Shown here one piece after another: positions 43,540-50,786 of a stretch of DNA of 64,000 nt (positions within the stretch are counted from its first letter, which is position 1; each line of letters opens with the position of its first letter). The stretch is from Peribacillus frigoritolerans (GTDB taxonomy: Bacteria; Bacillota; Bacilli; Bacillales; Bacillaceae): positions 62,001 to 126,000 of the forward strand of contig NZ_SMZY01000001.1 in assembly GCF_004358755.1 (NCBI RefSeq), read 5' to 3'. The notes beneath the pieces are model-generated. The model had not been told where the DNA came from. It saw nothing but the letters and a program-made list of their open reading frames with translations, and searched no databases. The translations under genes were made by a program, and so were the position numbers.

Positions 43540-45424
43540 TTCTGATGCTCTTCCCTTTCAAATAGTATTCAAAGGTAACAATTATAAAGAAGATATTAGT
43601 CATGTGTGGTCGGATTATTCAATAAATAGAGATGAACTTATCTCAGTAGGTGAAAATTTACCCACTGGAATACAATTTTTTGTAGAAGATGAAAATGATT
43701 TCGACGAAAATGCTTATATTCGTGTGGAAACTTCTTTATACGATGAACTAGAAGAACAAGAGGTGCGAAAGATACCTCTTTCAAATAATGATGATAATAT
43801 TGAATGGTTTTATCGAGCGAAAGATCAAGAAGTATATCCTTGGAGAATGGGCATTTATATAATCGAAGTTGTCTACAAAGGGGAACGATATTTTACAGGA
43901 TTTATGGTAGAGCCATTGCATTTACTTGTAAGCCAAGTTCAGTGGATTCACGACTATCTAGAAAAGTCTGTGGAAGGTATAATTTATGATTTTATTTACA
44001 GTAATAATTCCCTATCAAAACCAATTACAGAAGACTTATCATCTTATTGGTACTATGATTATGCTCGATTTATTCAACACAATAAACAGAGCATTATCTT
44101 TAGTTTGTTTTCTATAGAACGTGATCCTTCTAAAAACGTAATTGGAACAAATATTATTTCTAACATACCAGGTAAAGTGGATTCTAAATCACAAAGGTGG
44201 TTTATGACTTCTAAAGGAATAGCAAAAAATCTTGGGCTACAACCATATGTTTACCATAATAATAAAAAGAAAATCCTTTTAACCAACAATAAAGAAAATC
44301 AATGGCTGAAGGATACTATTTTGTTGTGGATGAAAGATCTTAATATAGTACAAAGTGAGATTGTTAGTGATTATAGTAAGCTAGTAAAGGATATCCATAC
44401 TGAGGAAGTGAGCATTAAGCAATATGAAGCCTCGACTGAAAAGCTTTTTACTAAAAGAGATGTGGCAAAACCCCAAATTAATCAAATGTGGACTAAAATT
44501 AAAATTGCAAAACAAAATATTCATAAATATAAAGTATTAAAAAAGACCTTGGGTTTGTGGAAAAAAGATTTAGAAACTATCCAAGACCGATTTTCATGGC
44601 TGCTAACACACGCTTTTCTTAGTGATGTTGATCGAGGAAAGTCAAAGCCGATACTTAAAAAACATCCATATCGAGTTTTTAGTGACCTTTTTAACGAGTC
44701 TAAGAAAATACAGAAAAATGAAGGAGATAAGAAAAAGTACGTCCCTATTTTAAAACCTACATGGAAAATATTTGAGTATTTTTGTCTATTTAAAGTCATG
44801 GAGATATTAAAAGAAGATGGATACACCTTAACTGAGGGAATAACACAAAACTTTATTAATGTTTATAATCAAGAGGGTATTCCCGAAGGAAAACAATTTA
44901 TTATGGAAAATAAAAATTCAATCATTCATATTTGGTTTGATAAATATTTGGCTTTTGATGATAAAGAGGCTGAAGAAAGAGATGAGAATTTTTATTCTTT
45001 TCAAGATAAAAGGCGTCCAGACATAAAATTAGACTACTACCACAAACAGGACGATGAAACTTATTGGTTCAGAGATAGCTTTGTAATGGATTCAAAGTAT
45101 CGTAAAATGAAATCTTTATATAAAAGCAGTTATTTTAATACCACCAAGCACCAACTTTCAAGTTATTCTAGTATTTTTTATAGAGGAGAGAACACATTCA
45201 CTCCCTATGCTCACTGTGTAAGCCGGGTGGTGTGTTTATATTCCAAAGACAGTAATAACGAAGTATTAACTGTTAACAGACCTTTTACATTTATTCAACT
45301 TTATCCTGAATTAGTAGATGACTTTGATGAATTTCGTATTATAGGTCATATTGAACTATCAAATACTATGCACGAATGGATTGAAGGAAGAAATTATTCT
45401 AGAACTCAAAAAGTATCAAATTAA
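43523..45424 (+). CDS. McrC-like nuclease (DUF2357/PD-(D/E)XK)
   Basis: 633 residues, overlapping the McrB-like gene by 17 bp. The N-terminal half resembles DUF2357 (beta-rich, then a long helical linker with STEKLFTKRDVAKPQINQMW). The C-terminal ~180 residues are a PD-(D/E)XK nuclease: RRPDIKLDYYHKQDDE, then FVMDSKYRKMKSLYKSSY near residue 521, giving the Asp and Asp-x-Lys. Longer than classical McrC, as in LlaJI-type systems. It probably cleaves DNA when activated by its AAA+ partner. Confidence 0.8.
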   Translation: MAIHCNSDALPFQIVFKGNNYKEDISHVWSDYSINRDELISVGENLPTGIQFFVEDENDFDENAYIRVETSLYDELEEQEVRKIPLSNNDDNIEWFYRAKDQEVYPWRMGIYIIEVVYKGERYFTGFMVEPLHLLVSQVQWIHDYLEKSVEGIIYDFIYSNNSLSKPITEDLSSYWYYDYARFIQHNKQSIIFSLFSIERDPSKNVIGTNIISNIPGKVDSKSQRWFMTSKGIAKNLGLQPYVYHNNKKKILLTNNKENQWLKDTILLWMKDLNIVQSEIVSDYSKLVKDIHTEEVSIKQYEASTEKLFTKRDVAKPQINQMWTKIKIAKQNIHKYKVLKKTLGLWKKDLETIQDRFSWLLTHAFLSDVDRGKSKPILKKHPYRVFSDLFNESKKIQKNEGDKKKYVPILKPTWKIFEYFCLFKVMEILKEDGYTLTEGITQNFINVYNQEGIPEGKQFIMENKNSIIHIWFDKYLAFDDKEAEERDENFYSFQDKRRPDIKLDYYHKQDDETYWFRDSFVMDSKYRKMKSLYKSSYFNTTKHQLSSYSSIFYRGENTFTPYAHCVSRVVCLYSKDSNNEVLTVNRPFTFIQLYPELVDDFDEFRIIGHIELSNTMHEWIEGRNYSRTQKVSN

Positions 45425-45475
45425 TCTGAATTTTTCTAGGTTCATCTAAAAAGTTCAAAAAGGAAAAAGATAAAA

Positions 45476-45506
45476 TAGGCACCCCATATAGAAGGGGTGC
45501 CTTTAG
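45476..45506 (+). terminator. Terminator of the McrBC-like operon
   Basis: AGGCACCCC-atatag-AAGGGGTGCCT with a T tract. Confidence 0.85.
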
Positions 45507-46039
45507 TTGATGAGATTATGTTTATCGTTTTTATTTATACAGGAATAAACAAGCCGATTTTGCTGTTATTGAGTTGCAGGCTTATTTGGATAAAAACATA
45601 TTATTTAATTCATTATCCTAGATTTTTAATTCAATTAACAAATCCTTACAAAAGAAGTATTTTTCTTCGTTAAGAATGATGTAGATTTGCATTATGTAGA
45701 TTTGCATTAATTAAAGGTGTCTGTTTCTGGCAATTAAATAATGTATGTTTTGGCAGTATGTTTATTAATGATTTCGAATCATTACTCAAGGTAGAACTGT
45801 ATAGATGCTTATATTTATAAATAATTGTCAAGCTATGCTAATTGTTTTAACGGGGCAGGTTAGTGGAATAAGAGGGGATGAAATCCATCTTCTTACTTCT
45901 GCATTTATTCTTTTTACATTTCAATCCTTATTGGAATAGCATAAGAAAAAATCTCAGAATGCTGATTTACCAGTGTTCTGAGATTTTTATGCTTCATGAT
46001 GTAAATCCGCATTTTTCTGACGCTACCCCTATTTATAAT
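45507..46039. other. Non-coding stretch with hairpin and repeats
   Basis: No gene is supported. The stretch contains a tandem duplication of ATGTAGATTTGCAT (around 45670-45700), a repeat-family copy (45846-45869), and a terminator AATCTCAGAA ... TTCTGAGATT with T run at 45945-45990. Confidence 0.55.
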
Positions 46040-46086
46040 AATAAGCCCTCTCCCTTCTTTTAAAAGAGGGAGGGCTTATTTTTTTA
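46040..46086. terminator. Bidirectional terminator of the AIPR-like gene
   Basis: AATAAGCCCTCTCCC ... GGGAGGGCTTATT with A/T runs, at the 3' end of the minus-strand gene. Confidence 0.88.
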
Positions 46087-47253
46087 ATTGTTTTTTTGTT
46101 CCATAAAGTATGCTAATAGTAAATCTTTTTGGATACTATCTACAATTCGATAATTTGATTGCCAAAGAGTTTTACTTTTACCTACTTGTTGAGGGTTTGT
46201 ATCTGTATCAAAAGTGTTTTGTACTAAACGAAGACCAGCTTTTTCCCAAATTTGAATTGGGTCAAAGTTCCATTCTAAAAAACCATCTTTTTCTTTTAAT
46301 AGTGCTCTAAAAGCACCGAAGATAGGAAGAATAAATCCAATAGAGATTTCATAAGAAAGTGTTTTTTGAGTAAATAATGTTGAGAAGTTACCATTGTTCT
46401 CAACACCCCGAACACTTCCGAAACGACCAGTTTTACCATCTTCATTTTTAAATTCTTGATATTTTTCTGGTAATTCAGTTTGGATTTTTTCGTACAATTC
46501 GACAAGTTTAGGAATCTGTAAAGCTAATTGCTTGTAGATATTAGGATTACTGTCAAATTCTTTTTTGTAATCTTTAAATACAGAATGTTTAGCAGAATAT
46601 GTTGAAACAGGAGCACTACTATCATCTGGAAAACGTTTAATATTAAAAGCAAACATTAGCTTTAATAATTCGATGATAGGAATACGTTTGTTATCATTAT
46701 CTTTAAAAGCAATTTCATTTGCATAAATTTCATTTTTTATTGCTTCTTTAACAAAATCAAATTTATCATCTAGTTCGAATAGTGCAAGGTCACTAACTTG
46801 AGCAGATGTGTTTCGTGCATCTGCTAGTGCAGCTACATCTAAATCTTTCCCAATTAGAATCTCTAATTTAACATATTTTTTTGTAGTTTCAGGTAAATGG
46901 ATGCGATTTTCAATAATCGCTTGATACGTGTGACCGCCATCGAGGATACCAAACTTTTTTGGATCATCCCCTAAGTCTAATTCAGCCATACTATCGTTTG
47001 TATGGAATTTAAAGTTATTTGCGGTAATAACAATACCACGGTTATTAAGGTCAAAATAATTATCCGTGCTTTTAACAGCTGTAATTAGTTGTTTAGCTAC
47101 AGATGTATTCATTTTAGGTTTTCGGGGATTTACTTCTAAAGAAATACCTTGTGGTAAATCTTGAAATTCTGTCCACGCATAATAAGTTGTAACGTCTGGA
47201 TTTGATGGTGATGCGATTGTTCGTACTGTTTTTACTCTAAATTTTGTATTCAT
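46084..47253 (-). CDS. AIPR-like (abortive-infection) protein
   Basis: 389 residues from the ATG at 47253, preceded by AGGAGG; the frame extends 11 codons further but without a ribosome site. FDLNNRGIVITANNF (near 68-81) and GILDGGHTYQAI (near 102-113) are the hallmarks of the AIPR family, distantly like the DGQHR motif of DndB/ParB-type folds. The family name comes from abortive-infection phage resistance; the biochemical activity is not established. It is divergent from an XRE regulator with a perfect palindrome between them. Confidence 0.8.
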   Translation of the reverse strand: MNTKFRVKTVRTIASPSNPDVTTYYAWTEFQDLPQGISLEVNPRKPKMNTSVAKQLITAVKSTDNYFDLNNRGIVITANNFKFHTNDSMAELDLGDDPKKFGILDGGHTYQAIIENRIHLPETTKKYVKLEILIGKDLDVAALADARNTSAQVSDLALFELDDKFDFVKEAIKNEIYANEIAFKDNDNKRIPIIELLKLMFAFNIKRFPDDSSAPVSTYSAKHSVFKDYKKEFDSNPNIYKQLALQIPKLVELYEKIQTELPEKYQEFKNEDGKTGRFGSVRGVENNGNFSTLFTQKTLSYEISIGFILPIFGAFRALLKEKDGFLEWNFDPIQIWEKAGLRLVQNTFDTDTNPQQVGKSKTLWQSNYRIVDSIQKDLLLAYFMEQKNN

Positions 47254-47324
47254 TTGAATACCTCCTAATTTTTTTCGCTTGAGCATTTGTGCTAAGCGTT
47301 AATTAAATCTTACCTTAATAATCC

Positions 47325-47360
47325 AATTTTAAAAAGGAACCGTAGTTCCTTTTTAAAATT
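47325..47360. promoter_or_regulatory. 36-bp perfect palindrome, candidate XRE operator
   Basis: AATTTTAAAAAGGAAC-CGTA-GTTCCTTTTTAAAATT: 16-bp perfect arms with a 4-base centre (palindromic apart from it). It sits between the divergent AIPR-like and XRE genes, 20 bp from the XRE start, where it would cover both promoters. Confidence 0.8.
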
Positions 47361-47379
47361 TTTTTGTTAAAATAAATAT

Positions 47380-47685
47380 ATGACAAAAAAACAACTATTA
47401 ACTGAACATGCAATAAACCTAGGAAATATTATTAAAGAATACAGATTAGCACTTTCTCTTGAAAAGAAATCAAGGCAATATTTCATTGATGATCGAATTA
47501 ATAAGCAATTATTACCTGTTGATTGGATATCTGAAAAATCGTTATCAAATATTGAAAATGGATACAATATGCCTAGCTTAGTAACATTGAAATATTTATC
47601 CGTTGCTTTAGAAGTTGATTTTTCAACTTTAATAAACGCTATAGAAGAATATATTTTGCCTTCTGAAAATAGTAATCGAAACTAG
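47380..47685 (+). CDS. XRE-family transcriptional regulator
   Basis: 101 residues. Cro/C1-type helix-turn-helix: LGNIIKEYRLALSLEKKS at the start and SEKSLSNIENGYNMPSLVTL in the recognition part, followed by LKYLSVALEVDFSTLIN. It contains an insertion between the helices. Divergent from the AIPR-like gene and next to a long palindrome, so it most likely represses that gene and itself. No obvious ribosome site, so the mRNA may be close to leaderless. Confidence 0.78.
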   Translation: MTKKQLLTEHAINLGNIIKEYRLALSLEKKSRQYFIDDRINKQLLPVDWISEKSLSNIENGYNMPSLVTLKYLSVALEVDFSTLINAIEEYILPSENSNRN

Positions 47686-48247
47686 GAGAAAGGTTCTCAA
47701 CAAGGCACTCTTTTTTTGCCTTCGATAATAAAAAAAATGCCCATTTTAGGCGTTATTTTTAAATGGATTTTGGGCAATATTGTTTTTGAACTTAAAATGG
47801 TTTGAGTTAAGAAGATAAGTAGCTACTTTTTTTGTTGAACTAACGGGTAGCGTAAATGGAATAAGCGTATGTATTAAATAAAGGCTGAATAAACAAGATT
47901 TTATTCATTACTTGTTATTCAGCCTTATTTTCATTCGAAAAATATACTGCCATTAGCGACATTTCTTAATTGCCAAATACAGGTGTCCATTGTCCTAGTT
48001 TCTTCGTACATGTTTTTTAACCAAAATGAACGAAGAAATGACTTATACACACTAATTATTATTGTAGTTTTTCCCACACCTTTTTTCCCGCAATTAGAAA
48101 ATTTATAATATTTCCTATTGGAAAAACTTGTTGATGTAATATTCAATGGTGAATTAGTAAAATAGGAAGTAACAAAATTAAAATATAAATATACGGATAT
48201 AGGACAAATCCTCGGTACATAGGTATATTCCGAGGGGGAGTACACCT
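47686..48247. other. Spacer upstream of the end recombinase
   Basis: No gene supported. It contains hairpin terminators at about 47736-47765 (AATGCCCATTTTAGGCGTT plus T) and 47881-47931 (AAGGCTGAATAA ... TTATTCAGCCTT), and a repeat-family copy at 47840-47861. Just before the small gene, GTACATAGGTATA (48216-48228) weakly resembles a sigma-E/sigma-K -10 (CATA at 48218). Confidence 0.45.
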
Positions 48248-48361
48248 ATGAAGAAGAATTATATACTCGTCTTCAAAAAATCCACTCGTTCTGATAAAGA
48301 AGTTATAGAGAAATTAATTCAGTACACGGTTAGTAAAGTGTTGTTAAACGCAAAAGCTTAA
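48248..48361 (+). CDS. 37-residue protein beside the integrase (candidate directionality factor)
   Basis: ATG 48248 behind GAGGGGGAG; product MKKNYILVFKKSTRSDKEVI plus 17 more residues, basic. A hairpin terminator (48362-48390) follows directly, then the recombinase gene. In SPbeta the directionality factor SprB is a small protein near sprA. A similar role here is a guess based on size and position. Confidence 0.5.
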   Translation: MKKNYILVFKKSTRSDKEVIEKLIQYTVSKVLLNAKA

Positions 48362-48390
48362 AGCCCGCCATATTGCGGGCTGTTTTTTTA
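48362..48390 (+). terminator. Terminator or attenuator between small gene and recombinase
   Basis: AGCCCGC-catatt-GCGGGCT followed by TGTTTTTTT. It lies 30 bp before the recombinase start, leaving almost no room for a separate promoter. Confidence 0.82.
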
Positions 48391-48420
48391 GGTATTGAAT
48401 GTTGGAAAGGAAGAAGAGCT

Positions 48421-49995
48421 ATGGGAAACAATAATCACGTAGCAGCTATTTACGTACGTGTTTCTACATTAAAATCATCACAGAAGGATTCACCGGAACA
48501 TCAGCGTATGTTATGTGAAGAAAAAGCCGTAGCTGAAGATTTACAAGTTGGCTATGTTTATGAAGACCGCGATTCAGGAACAAGCATGATTCGACGAAAA
48601 GAGATACAAAACCTGCTTGATGACGCAAATAAAGGTTTTTTTAATACAGTGATTTTTTCGTCCTTATCACGTTTTTCTCGTGATATGATGGATGCCCTTA
48701 CTATGAAACGTAAACTAGTGGAAATGTATGGTGTTCGGGTTATTTCTATAGAGGAAGCGTTCGATTCAAAAATTGATACTGATGAACTGAAGTTCCAGTT
48801 AATAACTGCAGTCAACCAAAAGTTATCTGAACAAATCGCCCTTTCCTCTAGAAGGGGGATTCGGCAAAGTGCAAGAAAAGGCAATTTTACAGGCAGCATA
48901 GCCCCCTTTGGTTATAAAAAAATAAGAACGGATGATCACCGAAAAAGTTTAGCTGTTATTCCTGAAAACGCTGAAGTAGTCAAAACCATATTTGACCTAT
49001 ATGTACATAACCACATGGGAGAAAAGAGCATTGTTAACAATTTGAACGATCGTGAAATCCCTTCTCCAAAAGGGAATTTGTGGCAGGTTACTACTATACA
49101 ACGTATACTTCAAAATGAAGCATATACTGGTAAGAATGTTTTTGGTAAATATACATCTAAGAAAATATACAATAATGAAGATAATATACATGATCATTCC
49201 AAAAAGCTTGTTCAAAAAAATAAAGAAGATTGGGAATCGAATGAAGAGAAAAACTGGGAAGCTATTATCCCTAACGAAATCTTTAGTAAAGCTCAACAAA
49301 TTCGTTTAGAGCGAGGCGGTGGAAAAAGAGGCGGTCGTAGAAATGTAAAGAATGTTCTTTCCGGAGTTGTAAGATGCTCGCATTGTGGAAATTCCCTTGT
49401 AGTGACTAAGTCCGGAAAAAAAGGAAAAGACGGTCAGGAATATAGGTACCTTGTATGTTCAACTCGTAAACGTTCTGGAAAACACGGTTGTGAAAACGGT
49501 CTTTGGATCCCTTTTGAGCCGTTCTTGAATGACATCTTATCCTATCTGAGTAAGCAATTTCAAAAAGTAATCGACTGTGAAAAGATAGCTGCTGAGTCTA
49601 ATCTAAAAAACAATGAAAAACCTCAAAAGATACAAAATAAGAAAAATCAGCTCAACAAAAAGATACAAAATCTAAGGAAATTTCTTTTTGAGCTAAGAAA
49701 AGACTTTAAGCTGGGAGAAATCGATGAAGAACAATATCAATTTGAAAAAAAGGAATTAGAAAAGGATTTAAAGAACAGCCAAGAACAACTGGCACTTCAT
49801 GAACGCGATAAAGAAATCGAAGATAACAGTGCTTCCATTAAAAAGGAAATGAAAGAAGCTCTTGATCGATTAGTTAATTTAGATACCCAAGACAAAGATG
49901 AACTTCGCTTCATTTTAAAAGCCTGTATTGACGAGATCTTAGTGAATAAAGTGGGAGAAGTCGAAGTCTTCACTCCTTTCGGCACTTTGCACTGA
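48421..49995 (+). CDS. Large serine recombinase of the gerE element
   Basis: 524 residues from ATG 48421 (GGAAAGGAAG upstream). Resolvase domain with AAIYVRVSTLKSSQKDSPEH (nucleophile Ser15) and FSSLSRFSRDMMDAL. Recombinase domain with GSIAPFGYKK and WQVTTIQRILQNEAYTG. A zinc ribbon near 318-355 (VRCSHCGNSL ... CSTRKRSGKHGCENG), then a coiled coil near 395-480. All expected parts are intact. Its stop is 25 bp from the right junction, the typical place for the recombinase that made the insertion, like SpoIVCA of skin and SprA of SPbeta. It should excise the element and rebuild gerE. Confidence 0.93.
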   Translation: MGNNNHVAAIYVRVSTLKSSQKDSPEHQRMLCEEKAVAEDLQVGYVYEDRDSGTSMIRRKEIQNLLDDANKGFFNTVIFSSLSRFSRDMMDALTMKRKLVEMYGVRVISIEEAFDSKIDTDELKFQLITAVNQKLSEQIALSSRRGIRQSARKGNFTGSIAPFGYKKIRTDDHRKSLAVIPENAEVVKTIFDLYVHNHMGEKSIVNNLNDREIPSPKGNLWQVTTIQRILQNEAYTGKNVFGKYTSKKIYNNEDNIHDHSKKLVQKNKEDWESNEEKNWEAIIPNEIFSKAQQIRLERGGGKRGGRRNVKNVLSGVVRCSHCGNSLVVTKSGKKGKDGQEYRYLVCSTRKRSGKHGCENGLWIPFEPFLNDILSYLSKQFQKVIDCEKIAAESNLKNNEKPQKIQNKKNQLNKKIQNLRKFLFELRKDFKLGEIDEEQYQFEKKELEKDLKNSQEQLALHERDKEIEDNSASIKKEMKEALDRLVNLDTQDKDELRFILKACIDEILVNKVGEVEVFTPFGTLH

Positions 49996-50000
49996 TTATA

Positions 50001-50045
50001 GGTATTCAAAACACATTACGAATGCGATGCAAAAGCTTGGTGTTA
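50001..50045. other. attR: right junction of the element
   Basis: The shared AATG is at 50021-50024, preceded by element sequence CAAAACACATTACG and followed by gerE sequence CGATGCAAAAGCTTGG. CAAAACACATTAC (50007-50019) pairs as an imperfect dyad (10 of 13) with GTAATATAGTTTG at the left end, defining attP arms. Confidence 0.85.
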
Positions 50046-50101
50046 AGGGGAGATCACAAGCTGTTGTTGAGCTCCTTCGTATGGGTGAACTTGAGCTCTA
50101 A
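50021..50101 (+). pseudogene. gerE: gerE, 3' part (interrupted)
   Basis: Reading from 50021 in the gerE frame gives N-AMQKLGVKGRSQAVVELL and RMGELEL-stop, the C-terminal end of GerE (second half of the recognition helix and the dimerisation helix). It has no start or promoter. Joined after codon 49 of the left part it gives 74 residues in total, the same length as B. subtilis GerE. Confidence 0.93.
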
Positions 50102-50106
50102 TACGT

Positions 50107-50143
50107 ACCGGCTGACCTTGCTTTAAGGGTAGCCGGTTATTAT
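50107..50143 (+). terminator. gerE terminator
   Basis: ACCGGCTGACC ... GGGTAGCCGGT followed by TATTATTT. Confidence 0.75.
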
Positions 50144-50324
50144 TTCTGTGCAGAAAAATCGGGGCTGCGCCAAACTGACTATGCCATTTCTTATTTTTCA
50201 AATCGGACATCTAAAATATGAAACTTGCAATTTTCAGCGAAAACATACAAAATGGATATGATACGCACATTCCTACTGTTAAATTTCATTCCGTGCGGTC
50301 AGATTGAATGAGTGAGGGTTGCTG

Positions 50325-50777
50325 ATGACAGTTCATAATGATGTAGTAAGTGATAAAATGGTCGCTGATATGGAGAAATCCCTGAGACATATTTCTGTTA
50401 TGGTCAAACAGAAGGGACGGGAGATTCTTAATCAATTCCCGATTACACCGCCTCAATTCGTAGCGCTCCAATGGCTTTCCGAACATGGCGACATGACAGT
50501 CGGTGAATTATCTAATAAAATGTACCTCGCATGCAGCACCACCACAGATCTTGTTGACCGAATGGAAAAAAACAAACTGGTGGTAAGGATCAAAGACGCG
50601 AATGACCGAAGGGTTGTGAGAGTGCATCTTCTTGAAGAAGGCCAGCGCATCATTGAAGAAGTTATACAAAAGCGTCAACAATACTTAAAAAATGTAATCA
50701 AAAATTATGATATGCAAGAAATCATCCAGCTTGAAAGCTCATTATTGAAATTACACCTAGAAATGAGAGAAGAATGA
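50325..50777 (+). CDS. ysmB: MarR-family regulator YsmB
   Basis: 150 residues from ATG 50325 (GAGGG seven bases upstream). Winged helix with GDMTVGELSNKMYLACSTTT and DLVDRMEKNKLVVR, then DANDRRVVRVHLLEEGQ, the MarR wing. Position between gerE and racE matches B. subtilis ysmB. Target genes are not known. Its stop is 10 bp before racE, so the two are co-transcribed. Confidence 0.88.
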   Translation: MTVHNDVVSDKMVADMEKSLRHISVMVKQKGREILNQFPITPPQFVALQWLSEHGDMTVGELSNKMYLACSTTTDLVDRMEKNKLVVRIKDANDRRVVRVHLLEEGQRIIEEVIQKRQQYLKNVIKNYDMQEIIQLESSLLKLHLEMREE

Positions 50778-50786
50778 GGCGATTTT

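Larger units (their letters stand above)
21441..47861. repeat. Dispersed short repeat family (core CTAACGGGGCAGGTTAG)
   Basis: At least twelve copies: 21441-21462, 21497-21519, 22615-22635, 23656-23677, 30424-30455 (diverged), 31144-31165, 31200-31222, 32426-32447, 32481-32500, 33657-33680, 45846-45869 and 47840-47861. The core is an imperfect palindrome (CTAAC ... GTTAG), often followed by TGAA or GGAA. None was noticed in the chromosomal flanks. They sit between cassettes, often just upstream of a new gene. Confidence 0.75.
12769..50024. mobile_element. 37.3-kb gerE-interrupting element (skin-like) carrying a defence island
   Basis: The boundaries follow from the split gerE gene. Removing 37,256 bp between the two AATG copies (12765-12768 and 50021-50024) restores an exact GerE. 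The element has its own large serine recombinase at the right end, is AT-rich to the eye, and carries mostly defence-type genes. No capsid, portal, terminase, tail, lysis or replication gene was recognised. It is analogous in architecture to skin (sigK) and SPbeta (spsM) of B. subtilis. Exact crossover dinucleotide is uncertain within the four shared bases. Confidence 0.93.

Noticed and set aside
45878-46063. 61-residue plus-strand frame
   Set aside because: It runs across two hairpin terminators and has no protein-like conservation; treated as non-coding.
47931-48245. Minus-strand frame containing GKKGVGKTT, like a Walker A motif
   Set aside because: No ribosome site, no other ATPase motif, low-complexity surroundings; probably chance or at most a decayed fragment.
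12769-50024. Element as a complete prophage
   Set aside because: No head, packaging, tail, lysis or replication genes found in 37 kb; only recombinases, defence-type genes and small unknowns.
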